Assembly (NCBI GenBank): GCA_017464815.1
Contig: JAFTYI010000001.1
Span: forward strand, 1-36,960
From: Bacteroidaceae bacterium
GTDB taxonomy: Bacteria; Bacteroidota; Bacteroidia; Bacteroidales; Bacteroidaceae
Direction: 5' to 3'
Length of the DNA stretch: 36,960 nucleotides
Positions within the stretch are counted from its first letter, which is position 1, and each line of letters begins with the position of its first letter. Shown piece by piece: positions 1 to 8,889 of this stretch. The translations under genes and the position numbers were made by a program. Below the pieces are notes generated by a model. That model saw only the letters and a list, made by a program, of their open reading frames with translations. It searched no databases and had not been told where the DNA came from.

Positions 1-2760
1 AATATCCCAATCCTTTAGTGGAGTCCCTACGGCTTCAATCTTTCGTTTGATGCTTTGCTCTATGGGAGAAAGAATCACCCAGCTATCGGATGAAGAGAAG
101 TCGCAAATGGTATGCTGTTGCTGCACAAAAAGGCTCAAATTATTAACATGCTTTTTATTCTGTTTATCTACAATAGCACATTTTGTTGAGTGCCGATTTT
201 TACCCTTTGCCAATAACAATATATTTGTTTCAACTGTAGCACTTTCAAAAATCTCCACACCCGCAAAGTCTATAACAAAAAGCGGGTTTGTTTTAGAGGC
301 AAAGAATCCCCTAATGTTTTCTCCATAACCAGCACGCATCCATTTGTTGGATGTAATATAACATAAATGACCTCCCTTTTTTAACAAATGCCAACCTCGC
401 TCATAAAATAGACAATAAATATCTCCAGTTTTTGCAAAGGTTTCAAAATTGAGCGGTTGATATATCGCTGCTAATTCACCACTATTATTCTGCAATTGAA
501 TATACGGCGGATTCCCAATCACCACATCAAAGCCATCCTTAATCCCAAACATCCAATCGGCATCAAAGAATGAAGCAGCGGAGTTTTGGTCAAACATATC
601 CCATGAAGCCAATTGATTAGCTGCATCAGTGGTAAGGAAACCATTTTCAGCCAATAGACTTGCCATTTCTGTGCGAAGTTCTATCAAACGGTCTTTCCAT
701 TTACGCTTGGTGCGAACCGTCTTGGCACTAAAGATTTTGTGATTGGCTTCTTTGAGCTTGTTTTCCAACGCTATAATCTCAGGTGTACGACCTAATTCGC
801 CATCCGATTTTGTCAATGGGATCAATGAATTGGCAGCTACAAATTTGGCTTCGAGGTTTGGCAATGGACGAATACCAAAATTCTTTGTCGGGTCATTCGT
901 TGTCTTTTGGTCAACCACTAACGAAATAAAGAATCGGAGTTTGCTAATCTGTATGGCAATGGGTTGAATATCGACACCATAAATGCAATTCTCTATCAAG
1001 TAGAGTTTTCGGGCATAATCAGGATTGTTGAGGCTCTCGTCAAACGAGGCTTCAACATCCTTCAAACGTTCCTCCCGCTCTTCTTTAGACTCCGCTTGGA
1101 AAGCGTCACGACTTTCATTGACTGCTTCGTCAAGCATCATCTTTTTCCATTGTTCGTTAGTGGGGTCAAGTTGTGAAAGGATGTGTACCATCTGTTGAAG
1201 CATACCCACAGGGAAAGCTCCCGAACCACAAGCAGGGTCGAGTACCTTGCAGTGATAAACGGCTTCCATTACCTGTATTTTCTGTTCGTTGGTCAGTAAG
1301 ATTTCTTCATCTACATAACTGATGAGTTTACGGTATTCCGCTTCCAACTCTTCGCCAACAATACGTTTAAGATGTGCCACAAGACTTTCATCTACCATAT
1401 ATTGCACAATATCACGCGGAGTATAGAACGAACCGGTCTGCTTACGGGCTGTAGTTTGCGTTTCAGGGTTGTAAGAAGCCAACAGGTTTTCAAACACTTT
1501 ACCCAACAGTTCCGGGTCGAGCGACACTTCTTGATCAAAGGGAGTATTCTCTTCAACGGTGAAGTTGTACCGTTTCAGAATGTCTATGATACCTCGTGCA
1601 CTGACTTTCTTCTTTTTCTTATCTCCATACCATTCGGAGAGGTCGATGTTCTTGCCTGCCTCTTCACCAAAGAAAAGGAAGTCAGGAACAACCAAAGATT
1701 TCTGTACAATTTCGCGATCAGAAAAGCCATCTATATAGTTGCTTTTGTCCTTATCGTCCAAGCAATCGAACAAACCACCATTGAGGAAAGGAACTGTCTG
1801 GTTGGCCAAATCGATAAAAAGTTGTGGATCCTTGAACATTGATTCGTAACGCATCAACTTATTATTATCATAGTCTCCACGTCCCGAACGGAAATGACGT
1901 TCGCTCAACTCGCTTTCACCTTCTTTTGTGATAGGACTATTGAGCATGGCAAAAAACAGATTTTGCAAAATAGCTTTGTAGTATTTGCTTTCCAATGATT
2001 TGTGTCCGAACAACCCGGTTTGAAGATTGGGATTAAAATCCTCCAATAAGTTCTCCGATATGTATTGTTCGTCAAAAAATTCATTAGGAATCAAATGCTT
2101 CTGTTTCAAGAACCAGACAAAGATAAGACGAGTCACTAAACGGATAGCCGCTTCATGGTTATACTTGTCATCATCGGTTTCGTCATCCAGTTTATTTGGG
2201 AAACGAACCACCTTGACCGCCCAAGCATACCAATCGGAGAGTTCCTGATAAAAGGCTTTGGTCAAAACTTCTACGGAGAAGCGTTCAGTCAAGTCTTTCT
2301 CATTCGTTACACGTCCTTTCTTATTCAAATATTCATTAGCTGTATAATAGGCTATTCCTTCTCCCAAGTAGTAAGAATAACGACGAGGATTAGAGTATAT
2401 CTTTTGAAGTTTTCCCTCCTCCGTTTCATTCAAATCTATGGTGATAAGCGAGAAACGGTAGTTGGCATCGTCACCTTCGGGTACAAAAAGAACCAATGCC
2501 TTGCTTTCCCATTCATCAGCAAGGAAACGAAATGCCTCTTTAGATAATCCCACACGGGCATCGTGTGTGGAGGTGTGTCGTACTTCATACACTACAAGGT
2601 CAAGAGATTTGCAAGCCCCCAGTTTGGTAACGGTGCGTATATACTTGGTTTGTCGGTCAATATCTATATCAGTGAAGTCTACTACAAAATCTTCCGGCAA
2701 AAACTTATGTTGCAGGAAACCAACGAACTCTGAGCGATTGTATCTTTTATTAAATTCCAT
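1..2760 (-). CDS. Eco57I-type N6-adenine DNA methyltransferase, partial (3' end outside window)
   Basis: The minus-strand frame is open from an ATG at 2760 to the window edge, giving 920 visible codons. Methyltransferase motifs appear in order: TGSFYTP near residue 442, the SAM-binding DPACGSG near 508, and the catalytic NPPY at about 750. This is the gamma-type order of Eco57I/type IIG and PglX-like enzymes, which methylate adenine N6. At the cut edge the sequence reads like the beginning of a TaqI/Eco57I target-recognition domain, so that domain should lie outside. The first 430 residues hold a region with LDLVVYEVR near residue 53 that could be a degenerate nuclease core, but this is weak. 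It starts 23 bp after the upstream nuclease gene and shares its strand, so it is probably the last gene of the helicase-nuclease-methylase operon. Base composition is AT-richer than the starch genes. Methylase identity is firm; specificity and whether it also cuts are unknown. Confidence 0.9.
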   Translation of the reverse strand, partial: MEFNKRYNRSEFVGFLQHKFLPEDFVVDFTDIDIDRQTKYIRTVTKLGACKSLDLVVYEVRHTSTHDARVGLSKEAFRFLADEWESKALVLFVPEGDDANYRFSLITIDLNETEEGKLQKIYSNPRRYSYYLGEGIAYYTANEYLNKKGRVTNEKDLTERFSVEVLTKAFYQELSDWYAWAVKVVRFPNKLDDETDDDKYNHEAAIRLVTRLIFVWFLKQKHLIPNEFFDEQYISENLLEDFNPNLQTGLFGHKSLESKYYKAILQNLFFAMLNSPITKEGESELSERHFRSGRGDYDNNKLMRYESMFKDPQLFIDLANQTVPFLNGGLFDCLDDKDKSNYIDGFSDREIVQKSLVVPDFLFFGEEAGKNIDLSEWYGDKKKKKVSARGIIDILKRYNFTVEENTPFDQEVSLDPELLGKVFENLLASYNPETQTTARKQTGSFYTPRDIVQYMVDESLVAHLKRIVGEELEAEYRKLISYVDEEILLTNEQKIQVMEAVYHCKVLDPACGSGAFPVGMLQQMVHILSQLDPTNEQWKKMMLDEAVNESRDAFQAESKEEREERLKDVEASFDESLNNPDYARKLYLIENCIYGVDIQPIAIQISKLRFFISLVVDQKTTNDPTKNFGIRPLPNLEAKFVAANSLIPLTKSDGELGRTPEIIALENKLKEANHKIFSAKTVRTKRKWKDRLIELRTEMASLLAENGFLTTDAANQLASWDMFDQNSAASFFDADWMFGIKDGFDVVIGNPPYIQLQNNSGELAAIYQPLNFETFAKTGDIYCLFYERGWHLLKKGGHLCYITSNKWMRAGYGENIRGFFASKTNPLFVIDFAGVEIFESATVETNILLLAKGKNRHSTKCAIVDKQNKKHVNNLSLFVQQQHTICDFSSSDSWVILSPIEQSIKRKIEAVGTPLKDWDI

Positions 2761-2783
2761 AGTCCTTAATTCTTTGTTGCAAT

Positions 2784-3812
2784 TTATTTTGTCATCAATC
2801 CATCAACCAAACGTTTCAATTCTTCTTTGTTAGGTAAATACAATTCGTATTTTGAGACGAACAGTTGCGAATCCATTCCATATGTAGCATATTCTACCAT
2901 CAATTCATCTTTAGTTCGACTTAAGATGATACCAATTGGCGGGTTATCATCAAAAGAATTTTCTTCTTTAGCGAAGTAGCCCATATACATATTCATCTGA
3001 CCAATATCTTTATGCTTCACCGCATTCCTTTTTAAATCAATCAATACAAAACATTTCAGGATTCGGTGATAAAAAACCAGATCAATATGATAATGATGAT
3101 TATTGATAGTTAGCGAGTATTGTCTTCCGACGAAAGTAAAACCTTTCCCCAACTCCAGCAAAAAGGTTTGAAGATTATCTATCAAACGTTGTTCTAAATC
3201 CTGTTCACTATATCGCTCCTTTTCAGGAAAACCAAGAAATTCGAGAGTATAAGTGTCTTTTATAATATCCTCAGGTTGCTGAATGACAATTCCTTTTTGA
3301 GATAATTGAAGAATTCCTTCTTTATCTTTGCTTGCAGCTAATCGGAGGTACAAAGCACTATCCATCTGGCGGCGAAGTGAACGCACATTCCAATGTGACG
3401 CAATACACTCTTTTTCATAGAAGTTACGTTCCAACTCGTCATCTATAGTTATCAATTCACAGATATGCGACCAACTTAATTTATCAGACACTGTCTGAAA
3501 AATTGGGTAATATAAATAAAACTTGCGCATATTGTTTAGGTTTGGATGACTATATCCCTTCCCTAATTTTACCCGTAACAACTTGGCCAACGACGATAAT
3601 AAAGCCGTTCCATATCGAGCTTTCCGATTTCCTTGTTGTTCAAATTCAATAATATATTTCCCTATATTCCAATAGGTTGCAACCAGTGTTGTGTTGACAG
3701 CTTGCATCAATTGGGACTTCGACTGGTTGACTATGTTTGCTATATTGTCTGCCAGTTTATCTAATTCAGAGTCGACCATTACTGAAGGATATTTAATGTT
3801 TTTCTCGCCCAT
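2784..3812 (-). CDS. DUF1016 / YhcG-type PDDEXK nuclease
   Basis: This 342-residue protein has the YhcG architecture: an N-terminal DUF1016 region (about residues 15-170, containing the family-like stretch around YWNIGKYI) followed by a PD-(D/E)xK nuclease domain. The likely catalytic residues are D244 in HIDLVFYH and the D259-L-K261 pair, with a downstream Q272 in the GQMNMY stretch, which fits the PDDEXK core. Family members often sit inside or beside restriction-modification loci in Bacteroidales. The gene begins 9 bp after the helicase stop and is followed 23 bp later by the methylase, so the three are probably co-transcribed. Its role as the cutting component is an inference from the motif and context. 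There is no sign of truncation. Confidence 0.9.
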   Translation of the reverse strand: MGEKNIKYPSVMVDSELDKLADNIANIVNQSKSQLMQAVNTTLVATYWNIGKYIIEFEQQGNRKARYGTALLSSLAKLLRVKLGKGYSHPNLNNMRKFYLYYPIFQTVSDKLSWSHICELITIDDELERNFYEKECIASHWNVRSLRRQMDSALYLRLAASKDKEGILQLSQKGIVIQQPEDIIKDTYTLEFLGFPEKERYSEQDLEQRLIDNLQTFLLELGKGFTFVGRQYSLTINNHHYHIDLVFYHRILKCFVLIDLKRNAVKHKDIGQMNMYMGYFAKEENSFDDNPPIGIILSRTKDELMVEYATYGMDSQLFVSKYELYLPNKEELKRLVDGLMTK

Positions 3813-3821
3813 AACTTTTCT

Positions 3822-6800
3822 TTATTTTAATTGTTCTGCAAGAATCAGAGTTTCATCACCCTCCGTCACTTTATTCATTTTTTCGACGATACGGTTCAGA
3901 TAATCTTGCGTAATCTTTTCCGTTACCTTATTTGCGGTTTTACTTGTCTGCTTGTTGATGAACCGGATTTCTTCGCCAGTCAAACCGTCATTTTGTATAA
4001 TCAAGAGCAAATCATTCAGATAATCCTTAGGCAATGCTTTGGTCTTGCCCCAAAGCTTTATCTTATCAACGGCTTCAAGACGAGATTTTTCGTTTTCATC
4101 TTTAGCGATACTACGATAAAGATGTGCCTTGACATGCTGATATATCTTATCAAATTGATTGTCCGTAGCGACAGCTTCCTCTTCAATAGTAGCCTCAAAA
4201 AGGCTCAATGCCTGTTCTGAGGTCAACATCATCGGCATATCCTTTGCATTGTCACCTATCTTAAACACAAAGTCGTTTCCCTTCTTTCCGAAAAGCAACA
4301 CACCCTTACAAGGCTTTTCCACTTCGCGACCAGTACGGGCACGGTGCGGTATCTGCAATGCTTTTGAATGGATTTCCGTACCTTTCACTTGATTCAACAG
4401 ATTTCGATATGGGGTGTCCCATGAACGTTCTTCACTCTTGACCAATTCCGCTTGATAACGTTCCTTGAAAAATGCATTCAGTTCCTCTTCATCGGTCAAT
4501 GCCTTGGTATCTTCACCCATGATGGCGTGAATCATAGCCATTTTAAGGGTTGATATCTGTTTGGTACGAGTCTCGGCTTCGCCTATATCTGTAGGGAAGT
4601 AGTTGTAGATATAGAGTTTGTCGAACATCTTTTTATTGATACGATTGATACGTCCGATACGCTGGATAACGCGAGTCGGATTGTAAGGTATATCGTAATT
4701 GAAAATAGTACCGGCTCGATGCAAGTTGTAACCTTCGGAAATGGCATCGGTAGCGATTAATATCTGATAATCGTCCTTCTGATATTGAGGTTTCAGACCT
4801 GCATCAAAATTGGTCCGAATGGTCGATTTGTTAGCTGTCGATGCCTCTTTCGAAGTATATTTGAATACGCCTAAACCATCGCCAACCAATGCTTCACCCA
4901 AATAGTTGGCCGTATCGGCGAACTCGGTGAAAACTATTATCTTGCGTGCAGGGTCTTTTTCACGTTGTTCTTTCAATAGTTTGCGGAACGCATCGAGTTT
5001 GTAGTCAAACTTCATACCGTAAGTAATGACTGACTTTCCTTTCACCACCTCTCTTTTTGCCACAAACCATTCGTCACGAATATCTTTGAGCAGCTGAAGG
5101 TCATCCTCTATATCTTTCAAGAACTCTTCGCGTTTGATGTATTTCATATCAATCTCAAAGAAACCACGTTCATGATACTTTTCAAAAGCTTCGGCAATCT
5201 CCTCGCTAAGGTCATCATCAGTAGTTTCGTAGAAATCCTCTACATAAGGAAGAGCTCCTTTCTTATATACCGGCACCTTATCGCGTTTCTCTATCCACTT
5301 CAATATGTGTTCTGAGGATTCTATCATGGAGTTGAGCGAATCACGGAAAGCTGCCACCGAACTCTCGTAACGGCGCACCAGCATACGGCGCATAAAAAGA
5401 GATACGTTGACTTGTCGTCCAATCAACATTCCCAAGTCTGTACCCATCTTCTCCTCCAACTCCTGATCCAATTCTTTTTTCAAAGTCTCATCATCAACGA
5501 GGTATCTTGTTGGTTTATAACGGGCACCTTCGTAATAATGTACATCCGGATTCTGCTCCTTTTCCGTGTCTGTCGGGGAAATCATATTCAAAGTACGAAG
5601 ATAAAGTTCCCTTATGTTCCCCAAATAATAGCCCAACTGTACAGGCGGTTCAGGAATCACAGGATTTATCTTCTGACGTTTTAAGTCCTCTTTATATTCA
5701 GGTATTTCTTCGAGATCGAGGCGTGAACGACGGACAACCAAAGGTGAGATAATAGAACGAATGCTCTTGGCTATGGAGTCAGCCTCTGCTTTTATCTCTG
5801 CTTTGGAAAGTGTATTTTTCCGTTGCCCCTCTGCCAAATCTTTATAACGGGAAATCAGATTCTTGAATGCTGCTCCCAGATTTTCTACAGTCTTCAAAGT
5901 TGATTTACTGGGTATCTGAAAAAGTTTCAGCATGGAATAAATGTCTTCCGGACGGTTATTGAAAGGGGTAGCAGTCAGCAACATCACTTTATTGCCCATA
6001 CATAAATCATGCAGGATACTATAATCCAAAATGAACTCGTTCTTATACTTATGTGCTTCATCCACGATGATGAGGAACTTCTCATCAGTACGGGCAATCA
6101 TCCGATAATGCTCCAATGCAGCTTCTACCTTACCAGCACTGAACACGGTGGCAGTAAAACCAAACTCATCCTTATACTCCTCCCATTGTTGTTTCAAGTG
6201 AGGCGGACAAACAATAATGGTACGCAGACGAAGGTTACGCGCTACAGTGGATGCAATGATACTCTTTCCCAATCCTACCACGTCGGATATGATTACCCCT
6301 TCGTGATTCTTTATAGAATTAAGAGCCAACTGAACAGCATCTGTCTGGTACTTCAAATCAGTATAAACGCCATCTGTAATATCACTCGGGGTCAGAATAT
6401 TATCATCAGTAGGAGTGTTGAAATATTCATGTAGCACGCGAATGAACATGGTATATGGAGAATACAGTTTTTCAAACCAAATATGTTTGATGACCTTTTC
6501 TTTGAAATCTGCAATGTGTTCTGTATCAACTACTGCTACGGCAGTTTCCCACAATTCATCAAAGACAGCCTTACCTTCAGTGTAACTTGGTTTGTCACGA
6601 AGTATCACATTCAGTTCCAAACGTTGCTTCAATCCCGTTACGGAAAGATTACTGGAACCTGTAATCATTGTACCCGGAAACGTGCCACAAACATTTTCCT
6701 CCTCCCGATTCTGAAACAGATAGAGCTTGGCGTGGTTTGGGTCAAGTGTCTTACGCACTTCCAAAGTCCCATTTTCCAATTTCTCCAAGAATAACTTAAA

Positions 6801-7127
6801 TTTTTCTATTTGCTCTTCTGAATCAAAGAAATCGGTATTGTTGTATATTTCGACAAGACTTTTATAGAACTCCTCTCGCAATTGTCCACGTGACTTAGCA
6901 GAAGATGTAAAGTGTTCCACTTCCTTAATGCCATTCACTATATTCCGTTCCACCTCTAAGCCTACAAGTACCTTCAGATTTACATTCTTCAACTTTTCGC
7001 AAAGTTCAGCAAAACCAGAGAAATAGAAATAGCCTACCAAAAAATAGGCATTATCGCACTTTGGCAGAATGGAGTTAATCACATCCGATAATATCAGTTC
7101 TTTGTTTGTTATGAATTGGCCGTCCAT
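3822..7127 (-). CDS. SNF2-type helicase with N-terminal phospholipase-D-like domain
   Basis: The 1101-residue protein begins with a PLD-like domain (about residues 1-200). Its half-site is H132-A-K134 followed by TGSSNLS near 157, as in PLD-fold nucleases. An SF2/SNF2 ATPase follows: Walker A GLGKS at 285-289, DEAH at 356-359, TATPFNNRPEDI near 385, and a helicase C-terminal lobe with DAISEGYNLH and QRIGRINRINK (motif VI). One HxK motif means the PLD domain would need to dimerise to be active. A long charged C-terminal region has no family I can name. It is the first gene of the three-gene cassette, with a good promoter 24 bp upstream. The combination resembles the helicase and methylase pair of class 1 DISARM, but no drmA, drmB or drmC is visible. 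The likely role is ATP-driven DNA translocation in phage or foreign-DNA defence. Confidence 0.9.
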   Translation of the reverse strand: MDGQFITNKELILSDVINSILPKCDNAYFLVGYFYFSGFAELCEKLKNVNLKVLVGLEVERNIVNGIKEVEHFTSSAKSRGQLREEFYKSLVEIYNNTDFFDSEEQIEKFKLFLEKLENGTLEVRKTLDPNHAKLYLFQNREEENVCGTFPGTMITGSSNLSVTGLKQRLELNVILRDKPSYTEGKAVFDELWETAVAVVDTEHIADFKEKVIKHIWFEKLYSPYTMFIRVLHEYFNTPTDDNILTPSDITDGVYTDLKYQTDAVQLALNSIKNHEGVIISDVVGLGKSIIASTVARNLRLRTIIVCPPHLKQQWEEYKDEFGFTATVFSAGKVEAALEHYRMIARTDEKFLIIVDEAHKYKNEFILDYSILHDLCMGNKVMLLTATPFNNRPEDIYSMLKLFQIPSKSTLKTVENLGAAFKNLISRYKDLAEGQRKNTLSKAEIKAEADSIAKSIRSIISPLVVRRSRLDLEEIPEYKEDLKRQKINPVIPEPPVQLGYYLGNIRELYLRTLNMISPTDTEKEQNPDVHYYEGARYKPTRYLVDDETLKKELDQELEEKMGTDLGMLIGRQVNVSLFMRRMLVRRYESSVAAFRDSLNSMIESSEHILKWIEKRDKVPVYKKGALPYVEDFYETTDDDLSEEIAEAFEKYHERGFFEIDMKYIKREEFLKDIEDDLQLLKDIRDEWFVAKREVVKGKSVITYGMKFDYKLDAFRKLLKEQREKDPARKIIVFTEFADTANYLGEALVGDGLGVFKYTSKEASTANKSTIRTNFDAGLKPQYQKDDYQILIATDAISEGYNLHRAGTIFNYDIPYNPTRVIQRIGRINRINKKMFDKLYIYNYFPTDIGEAETRTKQISTLKMAMIHAIMGEDTKALTDEEELNAFFKERYQAELVKSEERSWDTPYRNLLNQVKGTEIHSKALQIPHRARTGREVEKPCKGVLLFGKKGNDFVFKIGDNAKDMPMMLTSEQALSLFEATIEEEAVATDNQFDKIYQHVKAHLYRSIAKDENEKSRLEAVDKIKLWGKTKALPKDYLNDLLLIIQNDGLTGEEIRFINKQTSKTANKVTEKITQDYLNRIVEKMNKVTEGDETLILAEQLK

Positions 7128-7142
7128 GGTTTTCTTTTACTT

Positions 7143-7206
7143 TTCGCCCACAAAATTACCATAAAGTAATCAGAATACAAAACATATCAGTTGTTTTTTA
7201 TAGAAA
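7143..7206 (-). promoter_or_regulatory. promoter of the helicase-nuclease-methylase operon (copy 1 of a duplicated promoter)
   Basis: Read on the minus strand there is a -33 element TTTTG (7178-7182), a 19-bp spacer and a -7 element TAATTTTG (7151-7158), matching the Bacteroidales TTTG/TAnnTTTG consensus. The expected transcription start is about 15-20 bp before the helicase ATG at 7127. The 64-bp block is repeated at 8111-8174 with nine differences. Confidence 0.75.
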
Positions 7207-7342
7207 TCAATTGTAAGAATAAAAGGTTCTTCTGCAGTTTGGTTGAAAAACTGTTAGTCTTCGGCATTATAGGTTCATCGGCCAAGTATCTTAGGATACT
7301 TTCCACTTTATCTTAACTTCTCGGGACATTTATCTTAAGAAT

Positions 7343-7382
7343 AAAAAAGAAAAGGGCAAAGCCCCTCAGCCTTACCCTTTTC
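7343..7382 (-). terminator. intrinsic terminator downstream of the RhuM-Fic remnant
   Basis: On the minus strand an 8-bp stem, GAAAAGGG paired with CCCTTTTC (7375-7382 and 7349-7356), encloses a shorter G/C-rich pairing and is followed by six T residues (7343-7348). It would end transcripts coming from the RhuM-Fic region before they reach the helicase promoter. Confidence 0.6.
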
Positions 7383-7388
7383 CTTTTT

Positions 7389-7484
7389 CTACCCTTCCAA
7401 CTCTTCAGCAATGATACGAAGAGTTTCTTTCTTGTAATCTCGGCGATTGTATGATTTACCCCGACAAATTGTACCAGATTTCAA
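7389..7484 (-). pseudogene. possible 31-codon gene remnant
   Basis: The minus strand carries a short open stretch ending at a TAG (7389-7391). It reads as coding-like, charged sequence, including SYNRRDYKKETLRIIAEE, but has no start codon and is preceded by stop codons. It lies directly after the broken RhuM-Fic gene and directly before a terminator, as the tail of a deleted gene would. I do not recognise the parent protein. It could equally be chance. Confidence 0.25.
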
Positions 7485-7492
7485 CTATCACC

Positions 7493-8087
7493 TTACAAAT
7501 TATTCTTATTTATCAGATTCACCACGACCTTTACCATCACATCCTTTTCCTCTGTGCGGCTTTCGGCTATCATCAATGTGAGTGCGACCAAAGTATTGTC
7601 GGCAATACGCTTTCTGCCGTCTTCACCATAGAGGATACCGTTCTTTTCCATGAACCAGAGAAACAGCATGGCAGCTATGCGCTTGTTTCCATCGCTGAAC
7701 GTATCGTTCCACCTTGATGTCTTCGTTAATGGCATAACCTTTCACCAAATATTCCTTCAGTACACGGTTTGCCCATTGGCGGAACTGTACACCTCGCTTG
7801 CTTTTTACTCGGTATCCCACAGAGATAATGACATCAAGACTATAGACTGAGGTTGGTTTATACTTAGAAAGAGTATTATGCAAAATTTGCATATTACTTC
7901 CTTTCTCCAATTCTCCTTCCTTGAAGACATTGGAAATATGTCGGGCTATTACAGACTGATCTTTATGAAAAAGTTCCGCCATCTGACTTTGCGTAAGCCA
8001 CACTGTTTCGTTCTCCATCTTCACCTGAAGATTTGTACTGCCATCTTCAGTAGTGTATATGATAATTGATGATTCTTTCTTTTCCAT
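7493..8087 (-). pseudogene. RhuM-Fic/DOC family protein, internally deleted and frameshifted
   Basis: Two overlapping minus-strand frames encode the two ends of one protein. The first (from ATG at 8087) gives a typical RhuM N-terminal domain: LTQSQMAELF, VIARHISNVF, DVIISVGYRV and FRQWANRVLKEYLVKGYAIN. It then runs into nonsense and stops near 7623. The second frame carries a Fic/DOC C-terminus beginning TFSDGNKRIAAMLFLWF, which is the Fic motif without its catalytic His, and ends at 7493. The junction lies near 7700, directly after the end of the RhuM domain, so the linker and the front of the Fic domain are missing and the frame changes there. Intact relatives run both domains in one chain of about 330 residues. 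Family members are AMPylator-type or toxin-like proteins often found near restriction systems. This copy should be inactive unless the RhuM domain works alone. Confidence 0.75.
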
Positions 8088-8110
8088 GACATCTTTTCAT
8101 TAAAGAGGTA

Positions 8111-8174
8111 TTCGCCCACAAAGTTAATGTAAAGCAATCAGAACACAAAACATGTCGGTTGTTTTTTACAGAAA
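8111..8174 (-). promoter_or_regulatory. promoter of the RhuM-Fic gene (copy 2 of a duplicated promoter)
   Basis: On the minus strand a TTTTG -33 element (8146-8150), a 19-bp spacer and TAACTTTG -7 element (8119-8126) precede the ATG at 8087. The block aligns without gaps to 7143-7206 with about 86 percent identity. Both promoter elements and their spacing are retained although the spacer sequence has drifted. Confidence 0.7.
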
Positions 8175-8201
8175 CATTCTAATCCTGTCGGATTCGACAC
8201 T

Positions 8202-8251
8202 ATTAACTCCGTTCACGAACCGTGTGTATTCGGTTCGAGAACGGAGTTAAT
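8202..8251. repeat. 50-bp inverted repeat, 21-bp arms
   Basis: Arms at 8202-8222 and 8231-8251 are complementary at 20 of 21 positions, with an 8-base loop. It begins ATTAACTCCG and ends CGGAGTTAAT. There is no T-run on either side, so it is not a standard terminator. It stands between the RhuM promoter and the CTTAAG array. Confidence 0.8.
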
Positions 8252-8279
8252 ACTTATCAGTTTCTTTTACGGAATAAGG

Positions 8280-8452
8280 CTTAAGCGTAATGTTGCCACG
8301 CTTAAGAGTTGTCGGACGACGCTTAAGCATGGCTGGATATCTCTTAAGACTTACTGTGCTAACGCTTAAGAGTTACCGAGCTATCTCTTAAGAGATTTCC
8401 CGCTAACGCTTAAGAGATTTTTCAGCGGGCTTTAAAGGCTCAAGAATGCACT
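8280..8452. repeat. phased CTTAAG array (8 units, 21-22 bp period)
   Basis: CTTAAG hexamers begin at 8280, 8301, 8322, 8343, 8365, 8387 and 8409, with a degenerate eighth (TTTAAA) at 8431. The intervals are 21, 21, 21, 22, 22, 22 and 22 bp. The hexamer is palindromic; the 15-16 bases between copies vary, though several units share AGAGTT or AGAGATTT after the hexamer and GCTAACG or GCTATCT before it. The period is two turns of B-DNA, so all hexamers face the same side of the helix. No gene covers it. Confidence 0.9.
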
Positions 8453-8889
8453 AATTATCAATAGATTACAGATGAAAGGCTGTGAAGGGGGTATTGAAGG
8501 AGTTAGAGGAGTTAATCGCTTCGCTAAGGAATTAAAGGAGTTAAAACCATTCGGGCTGATACTATATAGTATGAGGGCGCAACGAATATAGTGTGAAGGC
8601 GAAAGCTGTGAATGAAGGTTTAGGGATTATTGTTTAGGGTGTAGGGTGCTGGTTTTTAGGCGATGGTGATGGCTGTTGGCTATGTTTGACATACGGTCGA
8701 TGAGGCTTGAAGATACGGATGTTAAGCGGTGAAGATTTAAATCTTCCGGGCGTTTCAACCCTTTCTGCAAACACTCATTGGTTGACCACGGGGCACACGG
8801 CTTACACAGAATGGGAGGGGCGGTGTCCATCCGTGTGTTCAGTGTGCTCCGTGGTCAAAAATGGAAAGTGCAGATCTGTGTCTGAGAAT
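8453..8889. other. non-coding stretch with a hairpin repeat (8782-8858)
   Basis: I see no convincing gene here. Around 8490-8545 there are short GGAGTTA-type direct repeats. A 17-bp inverted repeat (8782-8798 and 8842-8858, one mismatch, starting TTGACCACGG) encloses a loop with partial further pairing; its ACCACGG/GCACAC units resemble the ACGGATTACAC-type hairpins found later in the window. The two short open frames across this stretch show no recognisable protein. Confidence 0.5.

Noticed and set aside
1-7127. Classical type I restriction system
   Set aside because: No HsdS specificity subunit and no HsdR; the helicase is PLD-SNF2 and the methylase is Eco57I-type.
8280-8452. CTTAAG array as a CRISPR
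   Set aside because: The conserved part is 6 bp and the whole unit 21-22 bp, far shorter than CRISPR repeats plus spacers, and no cas gene is present.
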